From: Actinomycetota bacterium
Lineage (GTDB): Bacteria; Actinomycetota; Thermoleophilia; Gaiellales; Gaiellaceae
DNA length: 5,900 bases
Assembly (NCBI GenBank): GCA_016870235.1
Contig: VGCB01000193.1
Location: forward strand, 1 to 5,900
Direction of reading: 5' to 3'
The notes beneath the pieces are model-generated. The model ran no database searches. It was given only the letters and a program-made list of their open reading frames with translations, and was not told where the DNA came from. Numbering within the stretch: the first letter of the stretch is position 1; every line of letters starts with the position of its first letter. Position numbers and translations under genes: made by a program. Positions 1-4,554 of the stretch are shown piece after piece.

Positions 1-177
1 GAGATCCTCATGCTCCATGACGCGGACGCGGAACGATCGCTGGTCATCCTGTTCTTCGAGAATGAGGAGGATTACAGGCGGGGCGACGAGGCCTTGAACG
101 CCATGGCCCCCGGCGACACACCGGGACGGAGGGCGTCGGTCGACAGGTACGAGGTTGCGCTCAGACGAACGGCCTGA
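1..177 (+). CDS. C-terminal part of an ABM-like (antibiotic biosynthesis monooxygenase fold) protein
   Basis: The window opens inside this gene, in frame 1, and 58 codons are visible before TGA at 175-177. The visible part has a hydrophobic strand (SLVILFFENEEDYRRGDEAL) and ends with SVDRYEVAL. This pattern, a beta strand, then an acidic helix of the 'W/FxSEEDxRxxxEAL' type, then a terminal VxRYEV strand, is seen in small actinobacterial dimeric alpha/beta-barrel proteins of the ABM family. Those proteins are usually about 95-105 residues, so roughly half is missing to the left. Many members have no known substrate and some act as cofactor-free oxygenases, so no reaction can be assigned here. 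The family call rests on a short C-terminal pattern only. Neighbouring DNA to the right is disrupted, so its transcription partners cannot be seen. Confidence 0.55.
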   Translation, partial: EILMLHDADAERSLVILFFENEEDYRRGDEALNAMAPGDTPGRRASVDRYEVALRRTA

Positions 178-375
178 CGGTCCCGCCTTGACGACACACG
201 TTGGTACGTCCTGGATGCCAACGGACGGGTGAAGATCATCAAGGAACATTCGTTCACTCTGGCGCAGACCACGGTGGACGACGGCCGAGCGGTGGTATCC
301 GGGTGCCCCGAGTGGTTCCGCCGCGTCACGGTTGGCCCGGCGCTGATTCGCGGCTGGTTCCTGGAAGATCTCTGA
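178..375 (+). pseudogene. Coding-like remnant without a clear start, unknown family
   Basis: Frame 1 stays open from the stop at 175-177 to TGA at 373-375. From about 202 it reads like real protein: WYVLDANGRVKIIKEHSF near the start, later GCPEWFRRVTVGPALIRGWF, and then EDL at the end. It has a balanced mix of aromatic and aliphatic residues and G/C-ending codons, unlike the arginine-rich shadow frames around it. No ATG is present and the only conventional start is GTG at 229, with no good ribosome binding site. That start would give 48 residues. It may be a 5'-truncated gene fragment or a small real gene starting at 229. Its 3' end abuts the broken end of the minus-strand HNH remnant, which suggests a rearrangement junction near 361-385. 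I do not recognise the family. Confidence 0.3.
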
Positions 376-761
376 GACCGCAGCAACAGCGAGCCCGAGG
401 TCGAAGGGGACGATGTGTCCGCCGCCGTGGCGGTTGGTGTGGGGCCGATCTCGAGGCTCTCGTTCGCGGCGAGCAGATCGTCCACGTTGCCGGACGGGGG
501 CCTCGGCGGGACGTCGGGGCGCGCGAGGCGGCGGTGGTTGCGGAACAGCAGCCGGTGCTCAGGAGTGGTCTCGATCGTGTAGCCGGCTTCGTGCACGAGG
601 CGGTGGTGGTGGAAGCAGAGGAGGACGAGGTTGTCGAGCCTCGTCTCCCCGCCGTCGGCCCAGTGGTTGCGGTGGTGGGCCAAGGGGACAACCACAGGCG
701 CGCCGTCGTCAGAGACGGGCGTGCGATCGGTGGTGTCCTCGACAGCGCCTCCGGCCGTCAT
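361..761 (-). pseudogene. HNH endonuclease fragment (C-terminal part of a 13E12/DUF222-type protein), probably frameshifted
   Basis: Reading leftwards from ATG at 761, the frame gives an HNH nuclease core: LAHHRNHWADGGETRLDNL at residues 27-45, then LLCFHHHRLVHEAGY at 47-61. It has the paired histidines (29-30), the DNL asparagine (44) and the final HxxxH (53 and 57). This matches the C-terminal HNH of actinobacterial 13E12/DUF222 proteins, which normally run to several hundred residues. The DUF222 domain and the usual CxxPGC segment before the HH are absent. After ESLEIGP (101-107) this frame becomes low-complexity. The neighbouring frame continues as a typical family tail (HTNRHGGGHIVPFDLGLAVA), as if one C had been lost from the minus-strand C run at 441-444. 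No natural stop follows, so the 3' end is also lost. The ATG overlaps the PIN stop as ATGA, so a truncated product could still be translated. Activity is unlikely. Confidence 0.6.
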
Positions 762-1162
762 GCCGGGCCGAGAGCATCGACGCCAACCGCCTCGACCGCA
801 CCGGACGCCGCTCGTGCCAACTCGGCGTCGGAGGTGACGAAGGCGTCCGCCTGCAGCTGCGTCAGCGCCACGAACTCGGCGTCGTGCGTCGTCTCCCAGC
901 CCAGCTGATCCGCGACCTCCCACGCCCGCCGCTGAAGGACCTTGTCGCCGAGGAAGCGCACCTTCAGGGAGTTGATCCGCCTCACCCGCTCGAGCCCCTC
1001 GGCGGCCGAGATCTCGCCCCGGCGAGCCGCCGCATAGAGCGCCGCGAGCGCCTGGGAGCGAACGAGCGTGGGCGCGAGCAGCGTGTGCCCGGCGGCGACC
1101 TCGGCCTCCCCGGCCGCGATCCGGAGGAGCGTCTCGCAGTCGACGACGAACCGGGCCACCAC
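758..1162 (-). CDS. VapC-like PIN-domain protein (putative toxin ribonuclease), orphan
   Basis: This is a 134-residue single PIN domain, the usual VapC length. PIN toxins are metal-dependent RNases that cut tRNA, rRNA or mRNA and are normally silenced by a small VapB antitoxin encoded just upstream. Visible features are the first acidic motif FVVDCETLL (D8), the helix APTLVRSQALAALY (30-43), and the late motif HDAEFVALTQLQADAFVTSD with D94 and D112. The glutamate common in the second helix of classical VapC is not at the expected spot, where the sequence reads RSQ (35-37). I believe RSQ is usual in this actinobacterial subgroup, so this need not mean inactivation. Start GTG 1160-1162 is followed by a second GTG (1157-1159), and no strong Shine-Dalgarno is visible. 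The gene lies 7 bp after the nitroreductase-like gene and is probably translated from the same message. No antitoxin is visible on either side. Confidence 0.8.
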   Translation of the reverse strand: MVARFVVDCETLLRIAAGEAEVAAGHTLLAPTLVRSQALAALYAAARRGEISAAEGLERVRRINSLKVRFLGDKVLQRRAWEVADQLGWETTHDAEFVALTQLQADAFVTSDAELARAASGAVEAVGVDALGPA

Positions 1163-1169
1163 GCGGATT

Positions 1170-1625
1170 CTAGGCGCGGGGCTCGAGCACGACGACCGCC
1201 GTCTCGTGCGGGCGCCGGGCGGCGTACGCCTCGAGGTTCCTGTCGATCTCGCGCCAGTGCTGCCAGAGCCGGTCGCGCTCCGGCCCGACGGCGGCGTGCC
1301 CCAGCACCTCGCGGCGCGTCCCGCCCGCCAGCTCGACGACGGCCTGCGGGTTCGCCTGCAGGTTCAGCCACCACGCGGGCTCGGGTGCGCCCCAGCCGTT
1401 CATCGCCATCGAGACGAGGTTCGGCCCGTCCTCGTAGTAGCCGATGATCACGCTCCGGGCCTCGCCGCTCCGCCGACCCGTCGTCGTCAGCCGGAGCGCG
1501 CCCCACTTGCCCGGCCGCGGAAGCCACAGGCCCCGCCGGCCGCGACTTGCTCGCACCACCCGCCGGTGGACGTGCCAGAACGCCTTGATGAACCATCGCG
1601 GTGGAAGCCATGCCCTTCTGGCCAT
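1170..1625 (-). CDS. F420-dependent nitroreductase / deazaflavin oxidoreductase (Ddn family)
   Basis: This is a 151-residue protein, a normal length for the F420H2-dependent quinone reductase/nitroreductase family (Pfam F420H2_quin_red type). Family hallmarks are LRLTTTGRRSGEARSV at 45-59, which is the strand and turn that cradle the deazaflavin, and WGAPEPAWWLNLQANPQA at 78-95, the most conserved block. The strand VVELAGGTRREV follows. Family members use reduced F420 to reduce quinones, nitro compounds or other xenobiotics, and the best-known member activates the drug pretomanid in Mycobacterium tuberculosis. The true substrate here is unknown. The basic, aromatic N-terminus (residues 1-35, with WFIKAFWHVHRRV) resembles the membrane-associating helix of Ddn. 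The start at ATG 1625 is supported by AGAGGAGG 5 nt upstream. The gene heads a minus-strand unit with the PIN gene 7 bp downstream and diverges from the cupin gene. It implies that the host makes coenzyme F420. Confidence 0.85.
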   Translation of the reverse strand: MARRAWLPPRWFIKAFWHVHRRVVRASRGRRGLWLPRPGKWGALRLTTTGRRSGEARSVIIGYYEDGPNLVSMAMNGWGAPEPAWWLNLQANPQAVVELAGGTRREVLGHAAVGPERDRLWQHWREIDRNLEAYAARRPHETAVVVLEPRA

Positions 1626-1630
1626 GGTCG

Positions 1631-1638
1631 CCTCCTCT
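1631..1638 (-). promoter_or_regulatory. Shine-Dalgarno of the nitroreductase-like gene
   Basis: On the minus strand the sequence reads AGAGGAGG, followed by 5 nt (CGACC) and ATG at 1625. It is the strongest ribosome binding site in the window and decides the start of the gene. Confidence 0.75.
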
Positions 1639-1665
1639 CACGTGTGGCCCCAAGAGTCGCACGTG
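1639..1665. promoter_or_regulatory. Pair of CACGTG palindromes, candidate operator
   Basis: Two perfect CACGTG hexamers lie at 1639-1644 and 1660-1665, starting 21 bp apart, about two helical turns. They sit directly upstream of the nitroreductase-like ribosome binding site, inside the 114-bp divergent spacer (1626-1739). Two dimer sites on one face of the helix would be a reasonable operator for a local regulator. No regulator gene is adjacent and CACGTG is not rare in high-GC DNA, so the call is tentative. I saw no convincing -10 for the minus-strand gene. Confidence 0.3.
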
Positions 1666-1727
1666 CATGTCTGCCGCGCATCGGGAGAACCACCGATCGG
1701 GGTTCGCTCGGCCCGCGTACCGGCTGG

Positions 1728-1733
1728 TAGGGT
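1728..1733 (+). promoter_or_regulatory. Candidate -10 element for a leaderless cupin transcript
   Basis: TAGGGT fits the actinobacterial TANNNT -10 consensus and ends 6 nt before the cupin ATG at 1740. With transcription starting at or beside the A of ATG, the mRNA would be leaderless. This agrees with the lack of a clear Shine-Dalgarno. The -35 is poor (TTCGCT at 1703-1708, with a long 19-nt spacer). Confidence 0.4.
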
Positions 1734-1739
1734 CGGACG

Positions 1740-2279
1740 ATGCCCGAGACGCCCCTCCACGACTCCGGCTCCGGGCTCGAACCGGCGGGCGAGGGCTGGT
1801 TCGTCGTCAACGCGCGCGACGCGGCCTGGGGAACGGCAGAGGCCTTCGGCTCGTCGTGCCGCTTCGAAGGCCCTCGGGCCTGGTTCGCGCAGGTCGGCAT
1901 CCGGCTGACGGTGCTCGAGCCGGGGAAGCCGAACTGCCTGTACCACTCCGAGTCACAGCAGGAGGCATTCCTCGTCCTCTCGGGCGAATGCCGGCTCCTC
2001 GTCGAGGGAGAGGAGCGGCTGCTCCGCGCGTGGGACTTCTTCCACTGCCCGGCCGGAACGGTGCACGTCTTCGTCGGCGCGGGCGACGGGCCGTGTGTGA
2101 TCCTCATGTGCGGCGCGCGATCCGAGGACGAGAAGCTGCTCTACCCGGTCTCGGAGCTCGCCGCCCGGTACGGGGCGAGCGTCGGCGAGGAGACCACCGA
2201 CCCGGATCGCGCCTACGCGCCGTTTGCGCGCCAAACCCCCGAGCGACCTGCCAGCTGGGACGCGCTGCCCTGGTCGTGA
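1740..2279 (+). CDS. Cupin-domain protein of unknown substrate
   Basis: This is a 179-residue protein with one cupin barrel in its middle. Cupin motif 1 is seen as CLYHSESQQEAFLVLSGEC (66-84), where H69, E71 and E75 are probable metal ligands. Motif 2 is DFFHCPAGTVHVFVGAG (99-115), with the PAGTxH signature and H109 as the likely last ligand. A conserved N-terminal WFVVNARDAAWG (20-31) and a tail with YPVSELAARYGASV (135-148) match a widespread actinobacterial cupin group that has no assigned reaction, so only metal binding and a small-molecule or isomerase/dioxygenase-like role can be suggested. ATG 1740 is chosen because a TANNNT -10 lies 6 nt upstream. The PLP-enzyme gene follows after 28 bp on the same strand and is probably co-transcribed, so the two products may act on the same amino-acid-derived compound. 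That last step is inference. Confidence 0.85.
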   Translation: MPETPLHDSGSGLEPAGEGWFVVNARDAAWGTAEAFGSSCRFEGPRAWFAQVGIRLTVLEPGKPNCLYHSESQQEAFLVLSGECRLLVEGEERLLRAWDFFHCPAGTVHVFVGAGDGPCVILMCGARSEDEKLLYPVSELAARYGASVGEETTDPDRAYAPFARQTPERPASWDALPWS

Positions 2280-2311
2280 AGCTGACCGACGGTCGCCGGG
2301 GCGGCCCGTGA
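2276..2311 (+). other. 11-codon bridging mini-ORF between the cupin and PLP-enzyme genes
   Basis: GTG at 2276-2278 overlaps the cupin stop as GTGA. The frame reads VKLTDGRRGGP and ends at TGA 2309-2311, which itself overlaps the GTG start (2308-2310) of the PLP-enzyme gene. A ribosome finishing the cupin gene could be handed on through this mini-ORF. The PLP-enzyme gene has no good Shine-Dalgarno of its own, which makes coupling attractive. A chance arrangement is quite possible in DNA this GC-rich. Confidence 0.2.
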
Positions 2312-3412
2312 CGCGGACTCCTGCGCCCGGCGCGCACCGGGACGACCTGCCCACGCCCGCGCTCTGCGTCGACCTCGACGCGATGGAGCGGAACATCGAC
2401 CGCGTGGCGGCTTTCTGCCGTGACGCGGGCGTGGGTTGGAGGCCACACGTCAAAGGGCATCGCGCGGTCTCGATCGCGCGGCGTCAGCTCGCCGCGGGTG
2501 CGCACGGCCTGACCTGTGCCAAGCTCGGTGAGGCCGAGGCGATGGCGGCCGGCGGCGCCGGCGATCTCCTCGTCGCCAACCTCGTCGTCGGGAGAGGGCC
2601 GATCGAGCGCGCAGTCGCTCTGAGCAGGGACGTCGACCTCTGCCTCGCCGTCGATCACGCCGACCAGGCCCGGGCGCTCGGCGAGGCGCTTGCTGCCGCC
2701 GGATCGCGTGTCCGCGTCGTGCTCGAGCTCGACATCGGCATGCACCGTGCAGGCGTTGCGCCCGGCCCGGCGGCCGTGTCGCTCGCGCGCGAGGTAGCGG
2801 CGATCGAGGGGCTCGAGCTCGCGGGCGTGATGGGCTGGGAGGGTCACCTCGTCAAGGTCGACGATCCCGAGGAGAAGGCGCGGTCGATCCGCGAGGCGGT
2901 CGGGCTCCTCGTCGACACGACCCGCGCAATCGAGGCGCACGGCCATCCGTGCCCGATCGTCTCGTGCGGCGGCACGGGCACGCTCGCGACCTCGGCGCGG
3001 GTCCCCGGCGTCACCGAGATCCAGGCGGGCGGCGCGATCCTGATGGACTGCTTCTACCGGGAAGCGTGCGGCGTCGACTGGCTCGAGGACGCGCTGACGC
3101 TCGTGACGACGGTCGTCTCGCGCCCCGCTCCGGATCGCGCGATCGTCGACTCCGGGCGGAAGACCCAGAGCATCGACATCTGGCGTCCGCGCGTCCGCGG
3201 TCGAGACGACCTCCGAGTGGAGGCGCTCTCGGCCGAGCACGGCACGCTCGCCGTGGCGCCGGACGCCGCCCCGCTCCGCATCGGCGACCGGCTGGAGCTG
3301 ATACCGGGCTACTCGGATCTGACGGTGTCCCTGCACGAGGAGATCTACGGGCTCAGGGGGCGAGGCGCTGGACGAGGTGATCGCGGTCGCAGGCATCGCG
3401 GCCTCGCGGTAG
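2308..3412 (+). CDS. DSD1/D-threonine aldolase-like PLP enzyme, with a one-base frameshift near the 3' end
   Basis: This is a fold-type III PLP enzyme (alanine-racemase-like N-terminal barrel), a group that includes D-threonine aldolase and D-serine dehydratase and acts on D-3-hydroxy amino acids. Visible features are LPTPALCVDLDAMERNI (14-30), the PLP lysine K49 in WRPHVKGHRAV, the barrel strand VVLELDIGMHRAGV (137-150), VSCGGTGT (218-225) for phosphate binding, and EIQAGGAILMD (237-247). The C-terminal domain holds LIPGYSDLTVSLHEEIYGLR (331-350). The metal-binding HxC/HxD of characterised members appears as YSD here. After R350 the frame runs into antisense of hisA. Dropping one G from the G5 run at 3356-3360 gives GEALDEVIAVAGIAASR and TAG at 3410-3412, about 367 residues, a normal length. 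So this is a recent one-base insertion or a sequencing error. GTG 2308 is the only start fitting the family N-terminus. The substrate is uncertain. Confidence 0.8.
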
Positions 3413-3428
3413 AGGGCTCCGCGGCGGC

Positions 3429-3450
3429 TCCGGGTGCTCCGAGACCCGGA
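3429..3450. terminator. Hairpin between convergent genes, possible bidirectional terminator
   Basis: TCCGGGT (3429-3435) and ACCCGGA (3444-3450) form a perfect 7-bp inverted repeat with an 8-nt loop. It lies in the 40-bp gap between the PLP-enzyme stop (3412) and the hisA stop (3453). The placement fits a shared terminator for two converging genes. No T-tract follows on either strand, as is common in high-GC actinobacteria, so strength cannot be judged. Confidence 0.5.
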
Positions 3451-3452
3451 CG

Positions 3453-4175
3453 TCAGCGACCAGCGAGGGCGAGCGCCTCGGGCAGCGTGAACCGGCCGGC
3501 CAGGAGAGCGCTCCCGACGATCGCGCCCTCGCAGCCGGCGTCGTGCAGGGCCGCGAGATCGGCAAGCGCGGCGATGCCCCCGGCGGCGAGGACGGGAACG
3601 CCGGCGGGGATCACGGTGCCGAGGAGCTCGAGGTCGGGGCCTGCGAGCGAGCCGTCCCGGGAGGTCGCGGTGACGAGAAGCCGCGCGACGCCAAGGCCGG
3701 CGCAGCGGGCCGCGAGCGCGCGAGGCGTGACGTCGGAGCCGCGCACCCATCCGTCGACGGCGACGACGCCGTCGCGGACGTCGACCGCGACGACGAGGCC
3801 CTCACCGAACCTGGGCACGGCCTCCTCGAGGAACCCGGGGGAGAGCGCCGCCGTCCCGACCATCACGCGCGCGGCGCCGACCTCGAGGGCTGCGGCGACG
3901 GCGTCGAGCGAGCGGTACCCGCCGCCGACCTGTAGCGGGAGCCCACCCGCCTCGGCCACGCGCGCGAGGAGGTCGAGCGACGGCGTTCCCGAGAAGGCAC
4001 CGTCGAGGTCGACGAGATGGAGCCACGAGGCGCCCTCGGCCGCGTACCGGCGGGCGAGCTCCACCGGGTCGCCTCCCTCGAGCGTGACCGCCTCCCGCTG
4101 CCCGTGACGGAGGCGGACGACGCGGCCCTCGAGGACGTCGATCGCGGGCAGGATCTCGAATTCCCGTATTATCAC
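3453..4175 (-). CDS. hisA: Phosphoribosylformimino-5-aminoimidazole carboxamide ribotide isomerase (HisA)
   Basis: HisA opens the ProFAR aminoaldose ring to PRFAR (Amadori rearrangement), the fourth step of histidine biosynthesis, in the cytosol. The 240-residue length is typical of this (beta-alpha)8 barrel. The first catalytic aspartate is D13 in FEILPAIDVLEGRVVRLRHG, and the second is D132 in VVAVDVRDG. Phosphate-binding loops are QVGGGYRS (82-89), AAGGIA (197-202) and AIVGSAL (218-224), and VTATSRDGSLAGPD (168-181) is the conserved beta6 region. The second half has plain HisA features rather than the bifunctional HisA/TrpF (PriA) signature 'SGGIRDDxS' of many actinobacteria. GTG at 4173-4175 is the only start, because an in-frame TAG lies just upstream. 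It is divergent from the regulator-hisG-hisD operon and shares a 22-bp gap with it, so joint control is likely. The transcript is probably leaderless. Confidence 0.95.
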   Translation of the reverse strand: MIIREFEILPAIDVLEGRVVRLRHGQREAVTLEGGDPVELARRYAAEGASWLHLVDLDGAFSGTPSLDLLARVAEAGGLPLQVGGGYRSLDAVAAALEVGAARVMVGTAALSPGFLEEAVPRFGEGLVVAVDVRDGVVAVDGWVRGSDVTPRALAARCAGLGVARLLVTATSRDGSLAGPDLELLGTVIPAGVPVLAAGGIAALADLAALHDAGCEGAIVGSALLAGRFTLPEALALAGR

Positions 4176-4181
4176 GCTAAC

Positions 4182-4187
4182 ATGCTA
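4182..4187 (-). promoter_or_regulatory. Candidate -10 element of hisA (leaderless)
   Basis: On the minus strand TAGCAT (TANNNT) is followed by 6 nt (GTTAGC) and the hisA GTG at 4175. The spacing equals that of the opposing gene. There is no Shine-Dalgarno, which fits a leaderless message. I found no good -35 at 17-18 bp. Confidence 0.45.
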
Positions 4188-4191
4188 TCAT
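4186..4191 (+). promoter_or_regulatory. Candidate -10 element of the regulator-hisG-hisD operon (leaderless)
   Basis: TATCAT (TANNNT) is followed by 6 nt (GAAAGC) and ATG at 4198. This places the transcription start at about the start codon. It lies entirely inside the 22-bp palindrome and overlaps the opposing -10 by two bases. No convincing -35 is visible. Confidence 0.5.
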
Positions 4192-4197
4192 GAAAGC

Positions 4198-4554
4198 ATG
4201 TCCTCTCGGTCACGCAACGCCTGGACGGAGCGCGCCGGTGCCCCGCACTCGGTCGAGCCGATCGCCGGTCTCGACGAGCTCGCGGCTGCGATGCTGACGT
4301 TGAAGACGCCTGACGACGTCGCGCGGTTCCTGCGCGATCTCTGCACGCTGCCCGAGCTCGAGGCGCTCGCGCACCGGTGGCGGACGGTGCAGCTCCTCGA
4401 CGAGGGGGTTCCGTACGTCGAGATCGCCGAGCGCGTGCCGACGTCGACCGCCACGGTGACGCGGGTGGCCCAGTGGCTCCGGCACGGCACCGGCGGCTAC
4501 CGGCTCGCGCTCGACCGCACGCGTGGCTCCCGCGGCGGGAGGCGCAGGTCGTGA
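4198..4554 (+). CDS. TrpR/YerC-YecD family helix-turn-helix regulator
   Basis: This 118-residue protein resembles the YerC/YecD group of TrpR-like regulators, usually about 95-105 residues. The family core is LKTPDDVARFLRDLCTLPEL (35-54), then ALAHRWRTVQLLDEGVPYVE (57-76), then the helix-turn-helix IAERVPTSTATVTRVAQWL (76-94) and the signature ending HGTGGYRLALDR (96-107). TrpR folds bind DNA as intertwined all-helical dimers. The roughly 25-residue polar N-terminus and the basic tail (TRGSRGGRRRS) are additions. No ligand is proven for YerC-type proteins. Position is the main clue: the gene leads hisG and hisD, joined to hisG by a GTGA overlap (4551-4554), and its start codon lies in a near-perfect palindrome shared with divergent hisA. 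I infer an autoregulated his-pathway repressor, perhaps sensing histidine or a related compound. ATG 4198 is chosen for its leaderless spacing to the -10. A role in tryptophan control is the alternative. Confidence 0.85.
   Translation: MSSRSRNAWTERAGAPHSVEPIAGLDELAAAMLTLKTPDDVARFLRDLCTLPELEALAHRWRTVQLLDEGVPYVEIAERVPTSTATVTRVAQWLRHGTGGYRLALDRTRGSRGGRRRS
4537..4542 (+). promoter_or_regulatory. Shine-Dalgarno of hisG
   Basis: GGGAGG lies 8 nt before GTG 4551, inside the end of the regulator gene. It supports the GTG start and the 4-nt overlap over longer readings of the frame. Confidence 0.65.

Larger units (their letters stand above)
4180..4201. promoter_or_regulatory. 22-bp near-perfect palindrome, candidate operator of the his genes
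   Basis: The arms ACATGCT (4180-4186) and AGCATGT (4195-4201) flank the central palindrome TCATGA (4188-4193). Ten of eleven base pairs match, and only A4187/A4194 do not. It overlaps the start codon of the TrpR/YerC-like gene (ATG 4198) and both candidate -10 elements. It lies in an AT-rich island (16 of 40 bases G or C at 4161-4200) inside otherwise very GC-rich DNA. A dimeric helix-turn-helix protein bound here would block both transcription directions. The product of the adjacent gene is the obvious candidate. The sequence does not resemble the CTAG-based operator of E. coli TrpR. Confidence 0.6.

Noticed and set aside
413..1447. Long plus-strand open frame opposite the PIN, HNH and nitroreductase-like genes
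   Set aside because: The translation is arginine- and proline-rich with no motif, and the minus-strand frames contain recognisable domains.
2104..3750. Long minus-strand open frame across the PLP-enzyme gene
   Set aside because: Arginine-rich shadow of a clear plus-strand gene. Long open frames on the opposite strand are expected at this GC content.
3413..4107. Continuation of the PLP-enzyme frame as one 600-residue protein
   Set aside because: Beyond 3357 the frame is antisense to well-supported hisA and is rich in R, P, S and A without family features. The shifted frame gives a natural end at 3412.
3453..4175. Bifunctional PriA (HisA/TrpF)
   Set aside because: The segment QVGGGYRSLD is HisA-like and lacks the SGGIRDD-type motif and other PriA features, so plain HisA is preferred.
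4180..4201. Reading the palindrome as an RNA hairpin, attenuator or his-leader peptide
   Set aside because: The predicted transcripts start at or beside the start codons, so most of the palindrome would not be transcribed. No histidine-codon run is present.
4377..4550. Upstream extension of hisG inside the regulator gene
   Set aside because: The translation before GTG 4551 shows no HisG similarity, and the Shine-Dalgarno and GTGA overlap fix the start at 4551.
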